DNA of 64,000 nt from Streptomyces piniterrae (GCF_005048155.1 NZ_SUMB01000008.1:1-64000), one strand, 5' to 3'. Counted from the first letter of the stretch, positions 8,766 through 17,758 are shown. A program made the numbers and translations. Notes: generated from the letters alone by a model not told the origin.

Positions 8766-9398
8766 GTGACCGCGTTCGACTACGAGAAGGACGGGGCGTC
8801 CATCTACCGCCAGTCCTTCGCCACCATCCGCGCCGAGGCGGACCTCGCGGGCCTGCCCGCCGACGTCAGCAAGGTCGCGGTCCGGATGATCCACGCCTGC
8901 GGCATGGTCGACCTCGTACGCGATCTCGCCTTCACCCCCGAGGTGGTGAAGAACGCCCGCAAGGCGCTGCGGGCCGGCGCGCCGATCCTGTGCGACGCCA
9001 ACATGGTCGCCAGCGGCGTCACCCGCAAGCGGCTGCCGGCCGACAACGAGGTGCTCTGCACCCTCGCCGACCCGGCGGTACCGGACCTGGCCGCCCGTAT
9101 GGGGACCACCCGGAGCGCCGCCGCGCTGGAGCTGTGGCGGGACCGTATGGAGGGCGCGGTGATCGCGGTCGGCAACGCGCCCACCGCCCTCTTCCGCCTC
9201 CTGGAGATGATCGACGAGGGCGCGCCGCGGCCCGCCGCCGTCCTCGGCATCCCCGTCGGCTTCATCGGCGCCGCCGAGTCCAAGGACGCGCTGATAGCCC
9301 ATCCGTCGAAGTTGGATCACATCGTGGTGCGCGGGCGGCGTGGCGGCAGCGCCATGGCCGCGGCCGCGATCAACGCCCTGGCAAGCGAGGAAGAGTAA
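8766..9398 (+). CDS. cobH: Precorrin-8X methylmutase CobH
   Basis: CobH catalyses the 1,5-sigmatropic methyl shift that converts precorrin-8X to hydrogenobyrinate. The 210-residue product has normal length and starts TAFDYEKDGASIYRQSFATI. It carries the conserved catalytic His in RMIHACGM, the CDANMVASGVT loop, and the terminal IVVRGRRGGSAMAAAA segment. GTG 8766 follows a strong GGAGGT at 8754-8759. cobI-cobJ begins 2 nt after its stop, so the two are co-translated. It is now directly downstream of the tnpB element, so it may have lost readthrough from cobG. Confidence 0.97.
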   Translation: MTAFDYEKDGASIYRQSFATIRAEADLAGLPADVSKVAVRMIHACGMVDLVRDLAFTPEVVKNARKALRAGAPILCDANMVASGVTRKRLPADNEVLCTLADPAVPDLAARMGTTRSAAALELWRDRMEGAVIAVGNAPTALFRLLEMIDEGAPRPAAVLGIPVGFIGAAESKDALIAHPSKLDHIVVRGRRGGSAMAAAAINALASEEE

Positions 9399-9400
9399 GC

Positions 9401-10915
9401 GTGAGCGAGCAGCAGCTGACCGGTCGCCTCTACGGCGTGGGCCTCGGCCCCGGCGACCCGTCCCTCATGACGATCCGGGCCGCCGAAGTCATCGCCGAGG
9501 CCGATGTCGTCGCGTACCACAGCGCCCGGCACGGACGCTCGATCGCCCGCTCCATCGCGGCCCGCCACATCCGCCCCGACCACATCGAAGAGCCGCTGGT
9601 CTACCCGATCACCACCGAGACCACCGACCATCCCGGCGGCTACCGGGGCGCGCTCGACGAGTTCTACGAGAAGGCCGCGGCCCGGCTCGCCGCGCACCTG
9701 GACGCCGGGCGCACGGTGGCGGTTCTGGCCGAGGGCGACCCGCTCTTCTACGGCTCGTACCAGCACATGCACCAGCGGCTCGCGGACCGCTACGACACCG
9801 AGGTGATCCCCGGTGTGACGTCGGTGAGCGCCGCCGCGGCCCGCCTCGGTACGCCGCTGGTCGAGGCCGAGGAGATACTCACGATCCTGCCGGGCACGCT
9901 GCCCGAGGAGGAGCTGACCGCGCGCCTGGCCGCCACCGACTCCGCCGTGGTGATGAAGCTCGGCCGGACCTTCCCCACCGTGCGGCGGGCGCTGGAGCGC
10001 TCCGGGCGGCTGGACGAGGCCCGGTACGTCGAGCGCGCCACGATGGAGGGCGAACGCACCGCCCCACTCGACTCCGTCGACCCGGATTCGGTCCCCTACT
10101 TCTCTCTCGCCGTCGTCCCGAGCCGCATCGCGAACCCGGCTCCGGAGCCCCGGGAGGACGCCCCCAGGGGAGAGGTGGTGGTCGTCGGCACCGGCCCTGC
10201 CGGCCCGCTCTGGCTGACCCCCGAGTCACGCGGCGCACTCGCCGCCGCCGAAGACCTCGTCGGTTACACGACCTACCTCGACCGCGTCCCCGTACGCCAC
10301 GGGCAGCTGCGCCACGCCTCCGACAACAAGGTCGAGTCCGAGCGCGCGGAACTCGCCCTCGACCTGGCCCGGCGCGGGCGGCGGGTGGCCGTCGTCTCCG
10401 GCGGCGACCCCGGAATCTTCGCCATGGCCACCGCCGTCCTGGAGGTCGCCTCCCAGGACCCCTACCGCTCCGTCCCCGTCCGGGTCCTCCCCGGGGTCAC
10501 CGCCGCCAACGCCGCCGCGGCCCGCGCCGGCGCCCCGCTCGGCCACGACTACGCGGTCATCTCCCTCTCCGACCGCCTCAAGCCCTGGGAGGTCATCGCC
10601 GAACGCCTGCACGCCGCGGTCGCCGCCGACCTCGTCCTGGCGCTCTACAACCCCGGCTCCCGCAGCCGCACCTGGCAGGTCGGCAAAGCCCGCGAACTCC
10701 TCCTGGAACACCGCGCACCCGACACCCCGGTCATCCTCGGCCGCGACATCGGCGGCCCCGAGGAATCCGTACGCACCGTCCGCCTCACCGACCTCGACCC
10801 CACCCAGGTCGACATGCGCACGATCCTGCTGATCGGCTCGTCCCAGACACAGGCGGTACGGCGGGACGACGGCACGGAGGTCGTGTGGACGCCGCGGAGG
10901 TATCCGGAGGGGTGA
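9401..10915 (+). CDS. cobIJ: Fused precorrin-2 C20-methyltransferase / precorrin-3B C17-methyltransferase (CobI-CobJ)
   Basis: One 504-residue protein joins two SAM-dependent tetrapyrrole methylases that act either side of CobG. The CobI half (about 8-245) opens with LYGVGLGPGDPSLMT and contains AEGDPLFYGSY and VIPGVTSVSAAAA. The CobJ half (about 248-500) opens VVVVGTGPAGPLWLTP and contains VVSGGDPGIFAMA, LPGVTAANAAAARAGAP and LALYNPGS. Start GTG 9401 follows GGAAGAG and gives the expected N-terminus. A much longer upstream in-frame extension through cobH is spurious. The fusion is common in actinobacteria. A strong terminator follows at 10929. Confidence 0.96.
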   Translation: MSEQQLTGRLYGVGLGPGDPSLMTIRAAEVIAEADVVAYHSARHGRSIARSIAARHIRPDHIEEPLVYPITTETTDHPGGYRGALDEFYEKAAARLAAHLDAGRTVAVLAEGDPLFYGSYQHMHQRLADRYDTEVIPGVTSVSAAAARLGTPLVEAEEILTILPGTLPEEELTARLAATDSAVVMKLGRTFPTVRRALERSGRLDEARYVERATMEGERTAPLDSVDPDSVPYFSLAVVPSRIANPAPEPREDAPRGEVVVVGTGPAGPLWLTPESRGALAAAEDLVGYTTYLDRVPVRHGQLRHASDNKVESERAELALDLARRGRRVAVVSGGDPGIFAMATAVLEVASQDPYRSVPVRVLPGVTAANAAAARAGAPLGHDYAVISLSDRLKPWEVIAERLHAAVAADLVLALYNPGSRSRTWQVGKARELLLEHRAPDTPVILGRDIGGPEESVRTVRLTDLDPTQVDMRTILLIGSSQTQAVRRDDGTEVVWTPRRYPEG

Positions 10916-10928
10916 GGAACGAGTACGG

Positions 10929-10957
10929 CGGCCCCTGCCAGGTCTAGGCAGGGGCCG
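10929..10957 (+). terminator. Hairpin terminator after cobIJ
   Basis: A perfect 11-bp stem (CGGCCCCTGCC / GGCAGGGGCCG) with a 7-nt loop starts 14 nt after the cobIJ stop. No U-tract follows, as is usual for Streptomyces terminators. Confidence 0.85.
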
Positions 10958-11209
10958 CTTCCCTCTTCCGACTCTCAGGGCCCGGCGAATCCGCACAGAT
11001 GGGGCGGGCATAGCTCGTGTCCTCGGCCAATTGCGTCAGTTATCTCCCTGACACTTGTCGCAGCCAGCCGATGGAGTTGGCGGGCCGGCAACGCACGGGC
11101 TCAAGCCTCGGCCTCGTATTTTTGTTCGGCTTCCCCAACTCCCTTTGTCGGCATGTGCGGTGACAACGCCACGCCCCACGCGCGTCGGGACAAGAACGGA
11201 GCATCAGGC

Positions 11210-11437
11210 ATGGAAATGGCGGAACGCCGTCCGGCCACCGGAGAGATCAGGGAAGCCCAGGAGGCCCGTGACGAACTTCTTGCTGCCTTGAAAGGGGTGG
11301 GAATCACCCTGCCGTCCTTGTCCCTCGACCCGGTCTCGCTGGCCGGCGACTCTCCCCGGCCGCTGGTGGAACTGGGCCGCTGCGCACCCGACGTCGCCCG
11401 CCGGCTCGCGGAAGTGCTGCGGGAGTGCCCGCAGTGA
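11210..11437 (+). CDS. Small conserved Streptomyces protein, function unknown
   Basis: A 75-residue product, MEMAERRPATGEIREAQEAR and onward, has a helical N-terminal half and a C-terminal conserved segment SPRPLVELGRCAPDVARRLA. I recognise it as a widespread short streptomycete protein but know no function. ATG 11210 has GGAG 8 nt upstream; ATG 11216 is an alternative, and an in-frame start at 11153 lacks support. It stands alone between the cobIJ terminator and the convergent aldo/keto reductase. An inverted repeat, GTCAG-N8-CTGAC (11036-11053), lies in its upstream region. Confidence 0.7.
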   Translation: MEMAERRPATGEIREAQEARDELLAALKGVGITLPSLSLDPVSLAGDSPRPLVELGRCAPDVARRLAEVLRECPQ

Positions 11438-11507
11438 GCGGGAGGGGCAGCGTACGCAGCGCAGAAACGTTGCGCGGTGTTGTTCACCCGGGCGGCGAAG
11501 GTCCGGC

Positions 11508-12566
11508 CTAGCGGATCTCGGTCGTCGTGCGGCGGTACGTCGAGCGGCGGTCCTCGATGTCCTGCCGGCGGTCGCCGTAGACGTTGTCCTGGACTCCGGA
11601 ATCGGCGAGGAAGTCGTGCGGGAATCCCAGCGGCACCGCGCTCACCTCGTCGAGCCTGGTGACCGCATCGGCGTCGAGTGTGATCTCGACACTGGCGAGA
11701 TTGTCCGCGAGCTGGCTCTCCTTCGTGGCGGCGGTGATCGGGACGATGTTGCCGGGCCGCCCCCGTAGCCAGGCCAGCGCCACCTGCGCCGGGCTCCAGC
11801 CGCCCTGCTCGGCGATCTCCAGCACCGCGCTGATGACCGCGTCCTCCCGGTCATCCGCCTGCCCGTTGACGGTCTCCGGGTCCAGCCGGCCCGTCTCGCC
11901 GCGCCGGTACTTGCCGGTGAGCTTGCCGGCCGCGAGCGGGGCCCAGGCCAGCACCGCGAGGTCGAAGGCGCGGGCCTGGGGGAGCAGTTCGCGCTCGGGG
12001 GTGCGCTCCAGCAGGTTGTAGCGCAGCTGCGAGCCCGCGAAGGAGGTCCAGCCGCGGAGCTCGGCGAGCGTGTTCGCCTGCGCGATCTCCCAGGCGGGCC
12101 AGTCGGACACCCCGATGTAGAGCACCTTTCCGGTGCGTACGAGGTCGTCCAGCGCCCGCATGACCTCCTCGACCGGGGTGAAGTTGTCCCGGGCGTGCAC
12201 CCACAGGACGTCGAGGCGGTCGGTACGCAGCCGGGCGAGGCTGGCCTCCACCGACTGGACCAGGTTCTTGCGGTGGTTGCCGCCCGAATTCACATCGCCC
12301 TTGCGGGTCGCGCAGGTGTATTTGCTGCCCAGTACGAAGCGGTCCCGGCGGCCTTCGAGCAGCTCGCCGAGGATCGTCTCGGAGCTGCCGCCGGTGTAGT
12401 TGTTGGCGGTGTCGACGAAGTTGCCGCCCGCCTCCGCGTACATGTCGAGGATCCGGCCGCTGGTCTCCTTGGAGGCGCCCCAGTCCTCGTCGCCGCCCAT
12501 GGTCATCGCACCGAGGCTCAGCTCGCTCACCCGCAGGCCGGTCTTGCCGAACAGTGTGTAACGCAC
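11508..12566 (-). CDS. Aldo/keto reductase (NADPH-dependent)
   Basis: A 352-residue (alpha/beta)8-barrel oxidoreductase of the AKR superfamily. The catalytic tetrad is complete: Asp52 and Tyr57 in VDTANNYTGG, Lys82 in GSKYTC, and His124 in LWVHARD. The NADPH-binding C-terminal part has VPITAATKESQLADNL. The substrate cannot be read from sequence. It sits between cobIJ and cobK but has no known corrin role, so it may be a passenger. The ATG at 12566 lies 103 bp from the cobK stop, on the same strand. Confidence 0.93.
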   Translation of the reverse strand: MRYTLFGKTGLRVSELSLGAMTMGGDEDWGASKETSGRILDMYAEAGGNFVDTANNYTGGSSETILGELLEGRRDRFVLGSKYTCATRKGDVNSGGNHRKNLVQSVEASLARLRTDRLDVLWVHARDNFTPVEEVMRALDDLVRTGKVLYIGVSDWPAWEIAQANTLAELRGWTSFAGSQLRYNLLERTPERELLPQARAFDLAVLAWAPLAAGKLTGKYRRGETGRLDPETVNGQADDREDAVISAVLEIAEQGGWSPAQVALAWLRGRPGNIVPITAATKESQLADNLASVEITLDADAVTRLDEVSAVPLGFPHDFLADSGVQDNVYGDRRQDIEDRRSTYRRTTTEIR

Positions 12567-12671
12567 GAGGTGTCCCTGTTTCCCTTCGGTCGGGTCGTCG
12601 TGCGTCAGACGCTAGGCGGTGGAGTGCGCTCCAGGGCAAGGACGGAGGGAAGCAGGAAGGCAGGGGCCGGG

Positions 12672-13463
12672 TCAGTTCAGCAGCGTGCGCAGCCAGTTCA
12701 ACGCCTCGTCCGGGTCCGCCGCGACCGGTACGCCCTCCGGGACCGGTGGGCGGCGTACGACCACGACCGGGAGGCCGGCCTCACGCGCCGCCGTCAGCTT
12801 CGCGGCGGTCGCGGCGGCCCCGCTGTCCTTGGTGACCAGCACGTCGATGCGGTGGCGGCGGAGGAGTTCCCGCTCGCCCTCCAGGGTGAACGGGCCGCGG
12901 TCCAGGAGGATCGTCATACGGGGCGGGTGCGGGGGCTCGGGGGCGTCCACGGAGCGTACGAGGAACCAGAGGTCGGTGAGGTGGGCGAAGTGGGACAGAC
13001 CCATGCGACCGGTGGTGAGGAAGACGCGGGTGCCGAGGGCCGGGAGGGCGGCCGCGGCCTCGTCCAGTGAGGCGACCGGGTGCCAGCGGTCGTCCGGGCC
13101 CGGTACCCAGCCGGGACGGCGGAGGGCCAGCAGGGGAACATGGGCGGTGGCGGCGGCCTGCGCCGCGTGGAAACTGATCGTGCCGGCGAAAGGATGGGTG
13201 GCGTCGATGAGCGCGTCCACCGCGTGCTCGCGCAGCCAGCGGGCGAGGCCCTCGGGGCCGCCGAACCCTCCGATGCGCACCTCCCCGGTGGGTAGTCGCG
13301 GCGCGGCGACCCGGCCGGCGAGGGAGGTCGTGACGCGCACCCGCGCGGCCACCGGCGGCTCCGTCAGCTCGGCGGCCAGGCGGCGGGCCTCGGTCGTGCC
13401 CCCGAGGATCAGCACATGGGCACGGCCCTCGGCGTCTCCCGCCGGGCGGGCGTCGTCGGTCAT
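12672..13463 (-). CDS. cobK: Precorrin-6A reductase CobK
   Basis: CobK reduces precorrin-6A to dihydro-precorrin-6 with NADPH. The 263-residue frame has the N-terminal nucleotide-binding strand HVLILGGTTEARRLA, the motif ALIDATHPFAGTIS, and LTTGRMGLSHF. Homology begins at residue 16-17, so the true start may be the GTG that encodes the V of HVLILGG; ATG 13463 would give a 15-residue extension. With ATG 13463 only 17 bp separate it from the divergent cbiD start, which favours later starts or leaderless mRNAs. Confidence 0.94.
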   Translation of the reverse strand: MTDDARPAGDAEGRAHVLILGGTTEARRLAAELTEPPVAARVRVTTSLAGRVAAPRLPTGEVRIGGFGGPEGLARWLREHAVDALIDATHPFAGTISFHAAQAAATAHVPLLALRRPGWVPGPDDRWHPVASLDEAAAALPALGTRVFLTTGRMGLSHFAHLTDLWFLVRSVDAPEPPHPPRMTILLDRGPFTLEGERELLRRHRIDVLVTKDSGAAATAAKLTAAREAGLPVVVVRRPPVPEGVPVAADPDEALNWLRTLLN

Positions 13464-13480
13464 CGGCTGCGGGTCCTTCC

Positions 13481-14671
13481 ATGGCTGAAGCGCAACCGAA
13501 GGGTACGGGAGGTGCGGGAGGCGCCGAAGATAGGGCTGCCTCCGGAGGCGCGGGCGGCCGCAGCGCGCAGCTCGCGCACACCGGGCTGCGGCACGGCTGG
13601 ACGACCGGCGCCTGTGCGACGGCCGCGAGCACGGCCGCGTACACCGCCCTCCTGAGCGGCGACTTCCCCGATCCGGTGACGATCACTCTGCCCAAGGGAC
13701 AGACGCCGTCGTTCGCGCTCGCGGTGGAGGAGCTGGCGCCGGCGCGTACCCGCGCGATGGCGGGTGTGGTGAAGGACGCGGGCGACGACCCGGATGTGAC
13801 GCATGGTGCGCTGATCCGCTCGACGGTGCGGGTGCTGCCGGCCGGCTCCGGAGTCGTCTTCAAGGCGGGCCCGGGGGTCGGCACCGTCACCCGGCCCGGC
13901 CTGCCGCTGGACGTCGGCGAGCCGGCGATCAACCCCGTGCCGCGCCAGCTGATCCGCGAGCACCTCGCGCAGGTCGCGGCCCGGTACGGCGGGAGCGGTG
14001 ACGTCGAGGTCGAGATCTCGGTCGATCACGGCGAGGAGATCGCCCGCAGTACGTGGAATCCGCGACTGGGCATCCTGGGCGGGCTGTCGATCCTGGGGAC
14101 CACGGGGATCGTCGTGCCGTACTCCTGCTCGGCGTGGATCGACTCCATCCGGCGCGGTGTCGATGTGGCGCGTGCGGCAGGACGGCGTCATGTGGCCGGC
14201 TGTACGGGTTCCACATCGGAAAAGGTCGCCGTCGCCGTGCACAAGCTCCCCGACGACGCGCTGCTGGACATGGGGGACTTCGCGGGCGCGGTGCTCAAGT
14301 ACATCCGCCGTCATCCCGTCGAACGGCTCACCGTCTGCGGCGGGTTCGCCAAGCTGTCCAAACTGGCGGCCGGGCATCTCGATCTGCACTCCGCGCGGTC
14401 CCAGGTGAACAAGGAGTTCCTCGCCGAACTGGCCCGGCGCGGCGGCGCGGACGAGGCACTGGCGACGGCGGTGGCCGAGGCCAACACCGGCCTCGCCGCG
14501 CTCCAGATGTGCACGGCGGCCGGCGTTCCGCTCGGCGATCTGGTGGCCGCCACGGCCCGCGACGAGGCGCTCGCGGTGCTGCGCGGCGCGCCGGTCGCGG
14601 TCGACGTCATCTGCATCGACCGGGCAGGGCTGGTGGTGGGGCAGGCGGAGCCGCGGGGGCCGGGGGCGTGA
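13481..14671 (+). CDS. cbiD: Cobalt-precorrin-5B C1-methyltransferase CbiD
   Basis: CbiD methylates C1 during ring contraction of the anaerobic route. In actinobacteria it occurs in otherwise aerobic pathways and apparently replaces CobF. The 396-residue product has LRHGWTTGACATAA, ILGGLSILGTTGIVVPYSCSAW and a C-terminal MCTAAGVPLGDL. The first 30 residues are a Gly/Ala-rich extension; conserved sequence starts near LAHTGLRHG, so a downstream start is possible. No good ribosome-binding site precedes ATG 13481. Divergent from cobK. Confidence 0.94.
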   Translation: MAEAQPKGTGGAGGAEDRAASGGAGGRSAQLAHTGLRHGWTTGACATAASTAAYTALLSGDFPDPVTITLPKGQTPSFALAVEELAPARTRAMAGVVKDAGDDPDVTHGALIRSTVRVLPAGSGVVFKAGPGVGTVTRPGLPLDVGEPAINPVPRQLIREHLAQVAARYGGSGDVEVEISVDHGEEIARSTWNPRLGILGGLSILGTTGIVVPYSCSAWIDSIRRGVDVARAAGRRHVAGCTGSTSEKVAVAVHKLPDDALLDMGDFAGAVLKYIRRHPVERLTVCGGFAKLSKLAAGHLDLHSARSQVNKEFLAELARRGGADEALATAVAEANTGLAALQMCTAAGVPLGDLVAATARDEALAVLRGAPVAVDVICIDRAGLVVGQAEPRGPGA

Positions 14672-14808
14672 AGGGGCACGCACGCAGCCTGGGCGGCGTT
14701 CGTCCGAGTGAACGTCCGCGGCGGGGCGCGCGCCGGGGGCAGGGCCGGGGACCCGACGCGTAACGATGCGGGTCGCACCCGCACCCACACCCGCACCGAG
14801 GAGTTGCC

Positions 14809-15243
14809 GTGACCACCGAGGAGAACAAGCGGCTGGTCCGCCGCTTCTACCAGGAGATCGACGAGGGCAACGTCGACGCCATGGACGAGCTCGTGGCCGA
14901 CGACTACAAGGACCACACGCCGCCGCCGTTTCCGGGGTTCGCGCACGGTCGCGAGGGCGTCAAGCAGGCGATCCGGCTGTTCTGGGAGGCCACTCCCGGC
15001 AGCCATGACATCGAGGACCAGATCGCGGAGGGCGACAAGGTCGTGACCCGGCTGACGGCCCGTGGGGTGCACGAGAAGGACCTGCCCGGCATCCCGGCCA
15101 CCGGCAAGCACGTCACCATGACCGGGACGGTGATCCATCGCATCGAGGACGGCAAGCTCGCCGAGAAGTGGTCGGACCGGGATCTGCTCGGCCTGATGCA
15201 GCAGCTGGGCGTGGTCCCGGCGATGGGGGAGGCGGCGGGGTAG
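14809..15243 (+). CDS. SnoaL-like / ester cyclase-family protein (NTF2-like fold)
   Basis: A 144-residue small protein, TTEENKRLVRRFYQEIDEGN, with the SnoaL-like pattern: DELVADDYKDHTP, GVKQAIRLFW and VIHRIEDGKLAEKWSDRD. These proteins form alpha+beta cones that bind hydrophobic ligands; some are cyclases, many are uncharacterised. GTG 14809 has GAGGAG 7 nt upstream. It is separated from cbiD by 137 bp with no obvious link to corrin synthesis. Two identical palindromes lie just behind it. Confidence 0.85.
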   Translation: MTTEENKRLVRRFYQEIDEGNVDAMDELVADDYKDHTPPPFPGFAHGREGVKQAIRLFWEATPGSHDIEDQIAEGDKVVTRLTARGVHEKDLPGIPATGKHVTMTGTVIHRIEDGKLAEKWSDRDLLGLMQQLGVVPAMGEAAG

Positions 15244-15268
15244 CGGTGGGGTAGCGGCGGGGGAACCG

Positions 15269-15304
15269 TCCCCTAGGGGAGGTTCGAACAGATCCCCTAG
15301 GGGA
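15269..15304. repeat. Twin 12-bp perfect palindromes TCCCCTAGGGGA
   Basis: The 12-mer occurs at 15269-15280 and 15293-15304, start-to-start 24 bp, with an asymmetric 12-bp spacer. It lies 26 bp after the SnoaL-like gene and 140 bp beyond the end of cobM. It could be a two-site operator or a cruciform. CTAG is usually rare in Streptomyces, so two copies in 36 bp are notable. Confidence 0.6.
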
Positions 15305-15344
15305 TGCGAGGGCCCCCTGCGGGTCCACAACGCGGGGGCGCGCG

Positions 15345-15425
15345 GCGGTATTCCGTCAGCGCCGCGCTGCGGTATTCCGTCAGGCTGGGGCGGGTGCGCC
15401 CTCAGGCTGGGCGGCGTTCCGTCAG
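15345..15425. repeat. Direct repeats of GCGGTATTCCGTCAG
   Basis: Two exact 15-bp copies start at 15345 and 15369 (24-bp period). A shortened copy, GGCGTTCCGTCAG, lies at 15413-15425. They fill the non-coding gap between the SnoaL-like gene and cobM. No function recognised. Confidence 0.5.
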
Positions 15426-15444
15426 GCGTCGGGCCCAGCCCCCG

Positions 15445-16236
15445 TCAGGCCCTCCCCGTCCCCGTTCCCTCCGCCGGGGCGTCGCACGGTGCGTGGGGTC
15501 GTTCGCGGTCCGTGGAGTAGAGGTGGCTGTCGCGGAACTGCTCGGCGGCCAGGGTGCGGCCGACCATGATGACCGCCGTGCGGACGACGCCGGCGGCCTT
15601 CACCTGGTCCGCGATGTCGGCGAGGGTGCCGCGCAGCACGATTTCGTCCGGGCGGGAGGCCATCGCGACGACGGCGGCCGGGCAGTCGGCGCCGTAGTGC
15701 GGGAGGAGTTCGTCGACGACGCGGTCGACGTACATCGCGGCCAGGTGCAGTACGAGCAGCGCGCCGCTGCGGCCGAGGGTGGCGAGGTCCTCGCCCTCCG
15801 GCATCGGGGTGGCGCGCTGGGCGACGCGGGTGAGGATGACGGTCTGGCCGACGGTGGGGACGGTGAGCTCGCGCTTGAGGGCGGCCGCCGCCGCGGCGAA
15901 CGCGGGGACGCCCGGCACGACTTCGTACGGCACACCGGCCGCGTCCAGGCGCCGCATCTGTTCGGCGACCGCGCTGAAGACGGACGGGTCGCCGGAGTGC
16001 AGCCGGGCGACGTCGTGGCCCTCCTGGTGGGCGCGGACCAGCTCGGCGGTGATGGTGTCGAGGTCGAGCTGCGCGGTGTCGATCAGCCGGGCGCCGGGCG
16101 GGCACTCGGCGAGCAGTTCGCGCGGCACGAGGCTGCCGGCGTACAGGCAGACCCCGCAGGCGGCGAGGGTACGGGCGCCGCGCACGGTGATCAGGTCGGC
16201 GGCGCCGGGGCCCGCGCCGATGAAGTAGACGGTCAT
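15445..16236 (-). CDS. cobM: Precorrin-4 C11-methyltransferase CobM
   Basis: CobM is the SAM-dependent tetrapyrrole methylase acting after the CobJ step. The 263-residue product begins TVYFIGAGPGAADLITVRGA and contains LHSGDPSVFSA, VVPGVPAFAAAAA, the conserved LTRVAQRATPMPEGE and VMVGRTL. ATG 16236 overlaps the cobL stop as ATGA, so it is translationally coupled to cobL. Longer in-frame extensions into cobL are spurious. Confidence 0.96.
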   Translation of the reverse strand: MTVYFIGAGPGAADLITVRGARTLAACGVCLYAGSLVPRELLAECPPGARLIDTAQLDLDTITAELVRAHQEGHDVARLHSGDPSVFSAVAEQMRRLDAAGVPYEVVPGVPAFAAAAAALKRELTVPTVGQTVILTRVAQRATPMPEGEDLATLGRSGALLVLHLAAMYVDRVVDELLPHYGADCPAAVVAMASRPDEIVLRGTLADIADQVKAAGVVRTAVIMVGRTLAAEQFRDSHLYSTDRERPHAPCDAPAEGTGTGRA

Positions 16237-17603
16237 GGTGCTTCGGTCTCCTGGGGGACGGGGTTCTCCGTGGGAGAGGACGACGGAGACGACGGGGATG
16301 ACGGGGACGACAGGGACGACGGGGGCTTGACCGCGGCCCATTGGGTGACCGGCATCGCCTGCCGCCAGCCGGTGAAGCCGCCGACCGGCACCGCGTGCGC
16401 GACCGCCAGCCGAACCAGTTCGCCGCCGTGCCGCCGGTACCAGTCGGCGAGCAGCGCCTCGGACTCCAGCGTCACCGTGTTGGCGACGATGCGGCCGCCC
16501 GGCGGCAGCGCCTCCCAGCACTTCGCGAGCAGCCCGTGCGCCGTCAGGCCGCCGCCGATGAAGACCGCGTCCGGCGTCGGCAGGCCGTCCAGCGATGCGG
16601 GCGCGGGGCCCTGGACGACGCGCAGCGACGGCACGCCGAGCGTGCGTGCGTTGCGGCCGATCCGCTCGGCCCGTACGGGATCGCGCTCGACGCTGACGGC
16701 CCGGCAGCTGCGGTGCGCGCGCAGCCATTCGATGGCGATGGAGCCGGAGCCGCCGCCGATGTCCCACAGCAGTTCGCCGGGCGCGGGCGCGAGTGCGGCG
16801 AGCGTGGCGGCGCGGACATGGCGCTTGGTGAGCTGGCCGTCGTGCTCGTAGGCCGCGTCGGGCAGGCCGGGGACGGCGGACAGCCGTAGCGCGCCGGGCT
16901 CGCGGACGCAGTCGAGGGCGATGACGTTCAGCGGGTCGGCGGGCGGGTGCGCCCAGTCGGCCGCGGTGCCCTCGGCCGTCGACTCCCGGTCGCCGCCGAG
17001 CTGTTCGAGGACCCGCATCCGGGTCGGGCCGAAGCCGTGCGCACGCAGCAGCGCGGCGACCTCGGCGGGGGTGCCGGCGCCGGCGGACAGCACCAGCAGC
17101 CGACGGCCGTCGTGCAGCGCCGCGACCAGGTTCTCGGCGGGCCGTCCGACGAGCGTGACGACCTCGGTGTCCTCGACGGGCCAGCCGAGCCGGGCGCAGG
17201 CGTAGGAGACGGAGGAGGGGTGGGGGAGGATGCGGAGGAGGGCGGGGGCCTGGGGCGCGTTCACCCGGGGCGCGTTCATCAGAGGCTCATCTGCCTCGTT
17301 CGCCATCGTCTCCACCAGCGTCCGCCCGATCCCGTAGAACATCGGATCGCCGCTGGCCAGCACGCAGATCCGGCGCCCGGCGTGGGTGGTGAGCAGCCCG
17401 GGGACGGCGGGGCGCAGCGGCGAGGGCCAGGCGACCCGCTCGCCGGCGCATTCGTCGGGGAGCAGCGCGAGCTGGCGCGGCCCGCCGATCAGTACCTCGG
17501 CCTCGCGCAGTGCGTGCCGGGAGGCGGCGGGCAGTCCGTGCCAGCCGTCGGCCCCGATGCCGACGACGGTGAGCGGGGGCGGAAGCGGTGGTGCGGGGCT
17601 CAC
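16233..17603 (-). CDS. cobL: Precorrin-6Y C5,15-methyltransferase (decarboxylating) CobL (CbiE-CbiT fusion)
   Basis: CobL methylates C5 and C15 and decarboxylates the C12 acetate. The N-terminal CbiE-type domain (about 10-215) begins VVGIGADGWHGL and has VLASGDPMFYGIG. The C-terminal CbiT-type Rossmann methyltransferase (about 235-420) has LLWDIGGGSGSIAIEW and AVSVERDPVRA. GTG 17603 follows GAGG; the in-frame extension to 18035 runs antisense to the TsaD gene and is spurious. The last 30 residues are a low-complexity Ser/Pro tail (SSPSSPSSPSSSP) encoded by short DNA repeats. It leads the cobL-cobM operon. Confidence 0.95.
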   Translation of the reverse strand: MSPAPPLPPPLTVVGIGADGWHGLPAASRHALREAEVLIGGPRQLALLPDECAGERVAWPSPLRPAVPGLLTTHAGRRICVLASGDPMFYGIGRTLVETMANEADEPLMNAPRVNAPQAPALLRILPHPSSVSYACARLGWPVEDTEVVTLVGRPAENLVAALHDGRRLLVLSAGAGTPAEVAALLRAHGFGPTRMRVLEQLGGDRESTAEGTAADWAHPPADPLNVIALDCVREPGALRLSAVPGLPDAAYEHDGQLTKRHVRAATLAALAPAPGELLWDIGGGSGSIAIEWLRAHRSCRAVSVERDPVRAERIGRNARTLGVPSLRVVQGPAPASLDGLPTPDAVFIGGGLTAHGLLAKCWEALPPGGRIVANTVTLESEALLADWYRRHGGELVRLAVAHAVPVGGFTGWRQAMPVTQWAAVKPPSSLSSPSSPSSPSSSPTENPVPQETEAP

Positions 17604-17758
17604 TGCCGAGTACCTCAGAGGTCGGGAGGGGACGGGCGGGGCGGGGACCGTGGACGGCAGCCGCACTCTACTGGGCGGTTGGCGGCATCGCGGGGGCCGG
17701 GCTCCCCGCCCGCACACCGTCCTGGGGCCCCGCACCCCCTCGTGAGGAGACGACCCTC

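Noticed and set aside
8627..9400. Upstream extension of the cobIJ frame through cobH
   Set aside because: Overlaps cobH entirely and reads as Arg/Gly-rich nonsense; GTG 9401 has a ribosome-binding site and conserved N-terminus.
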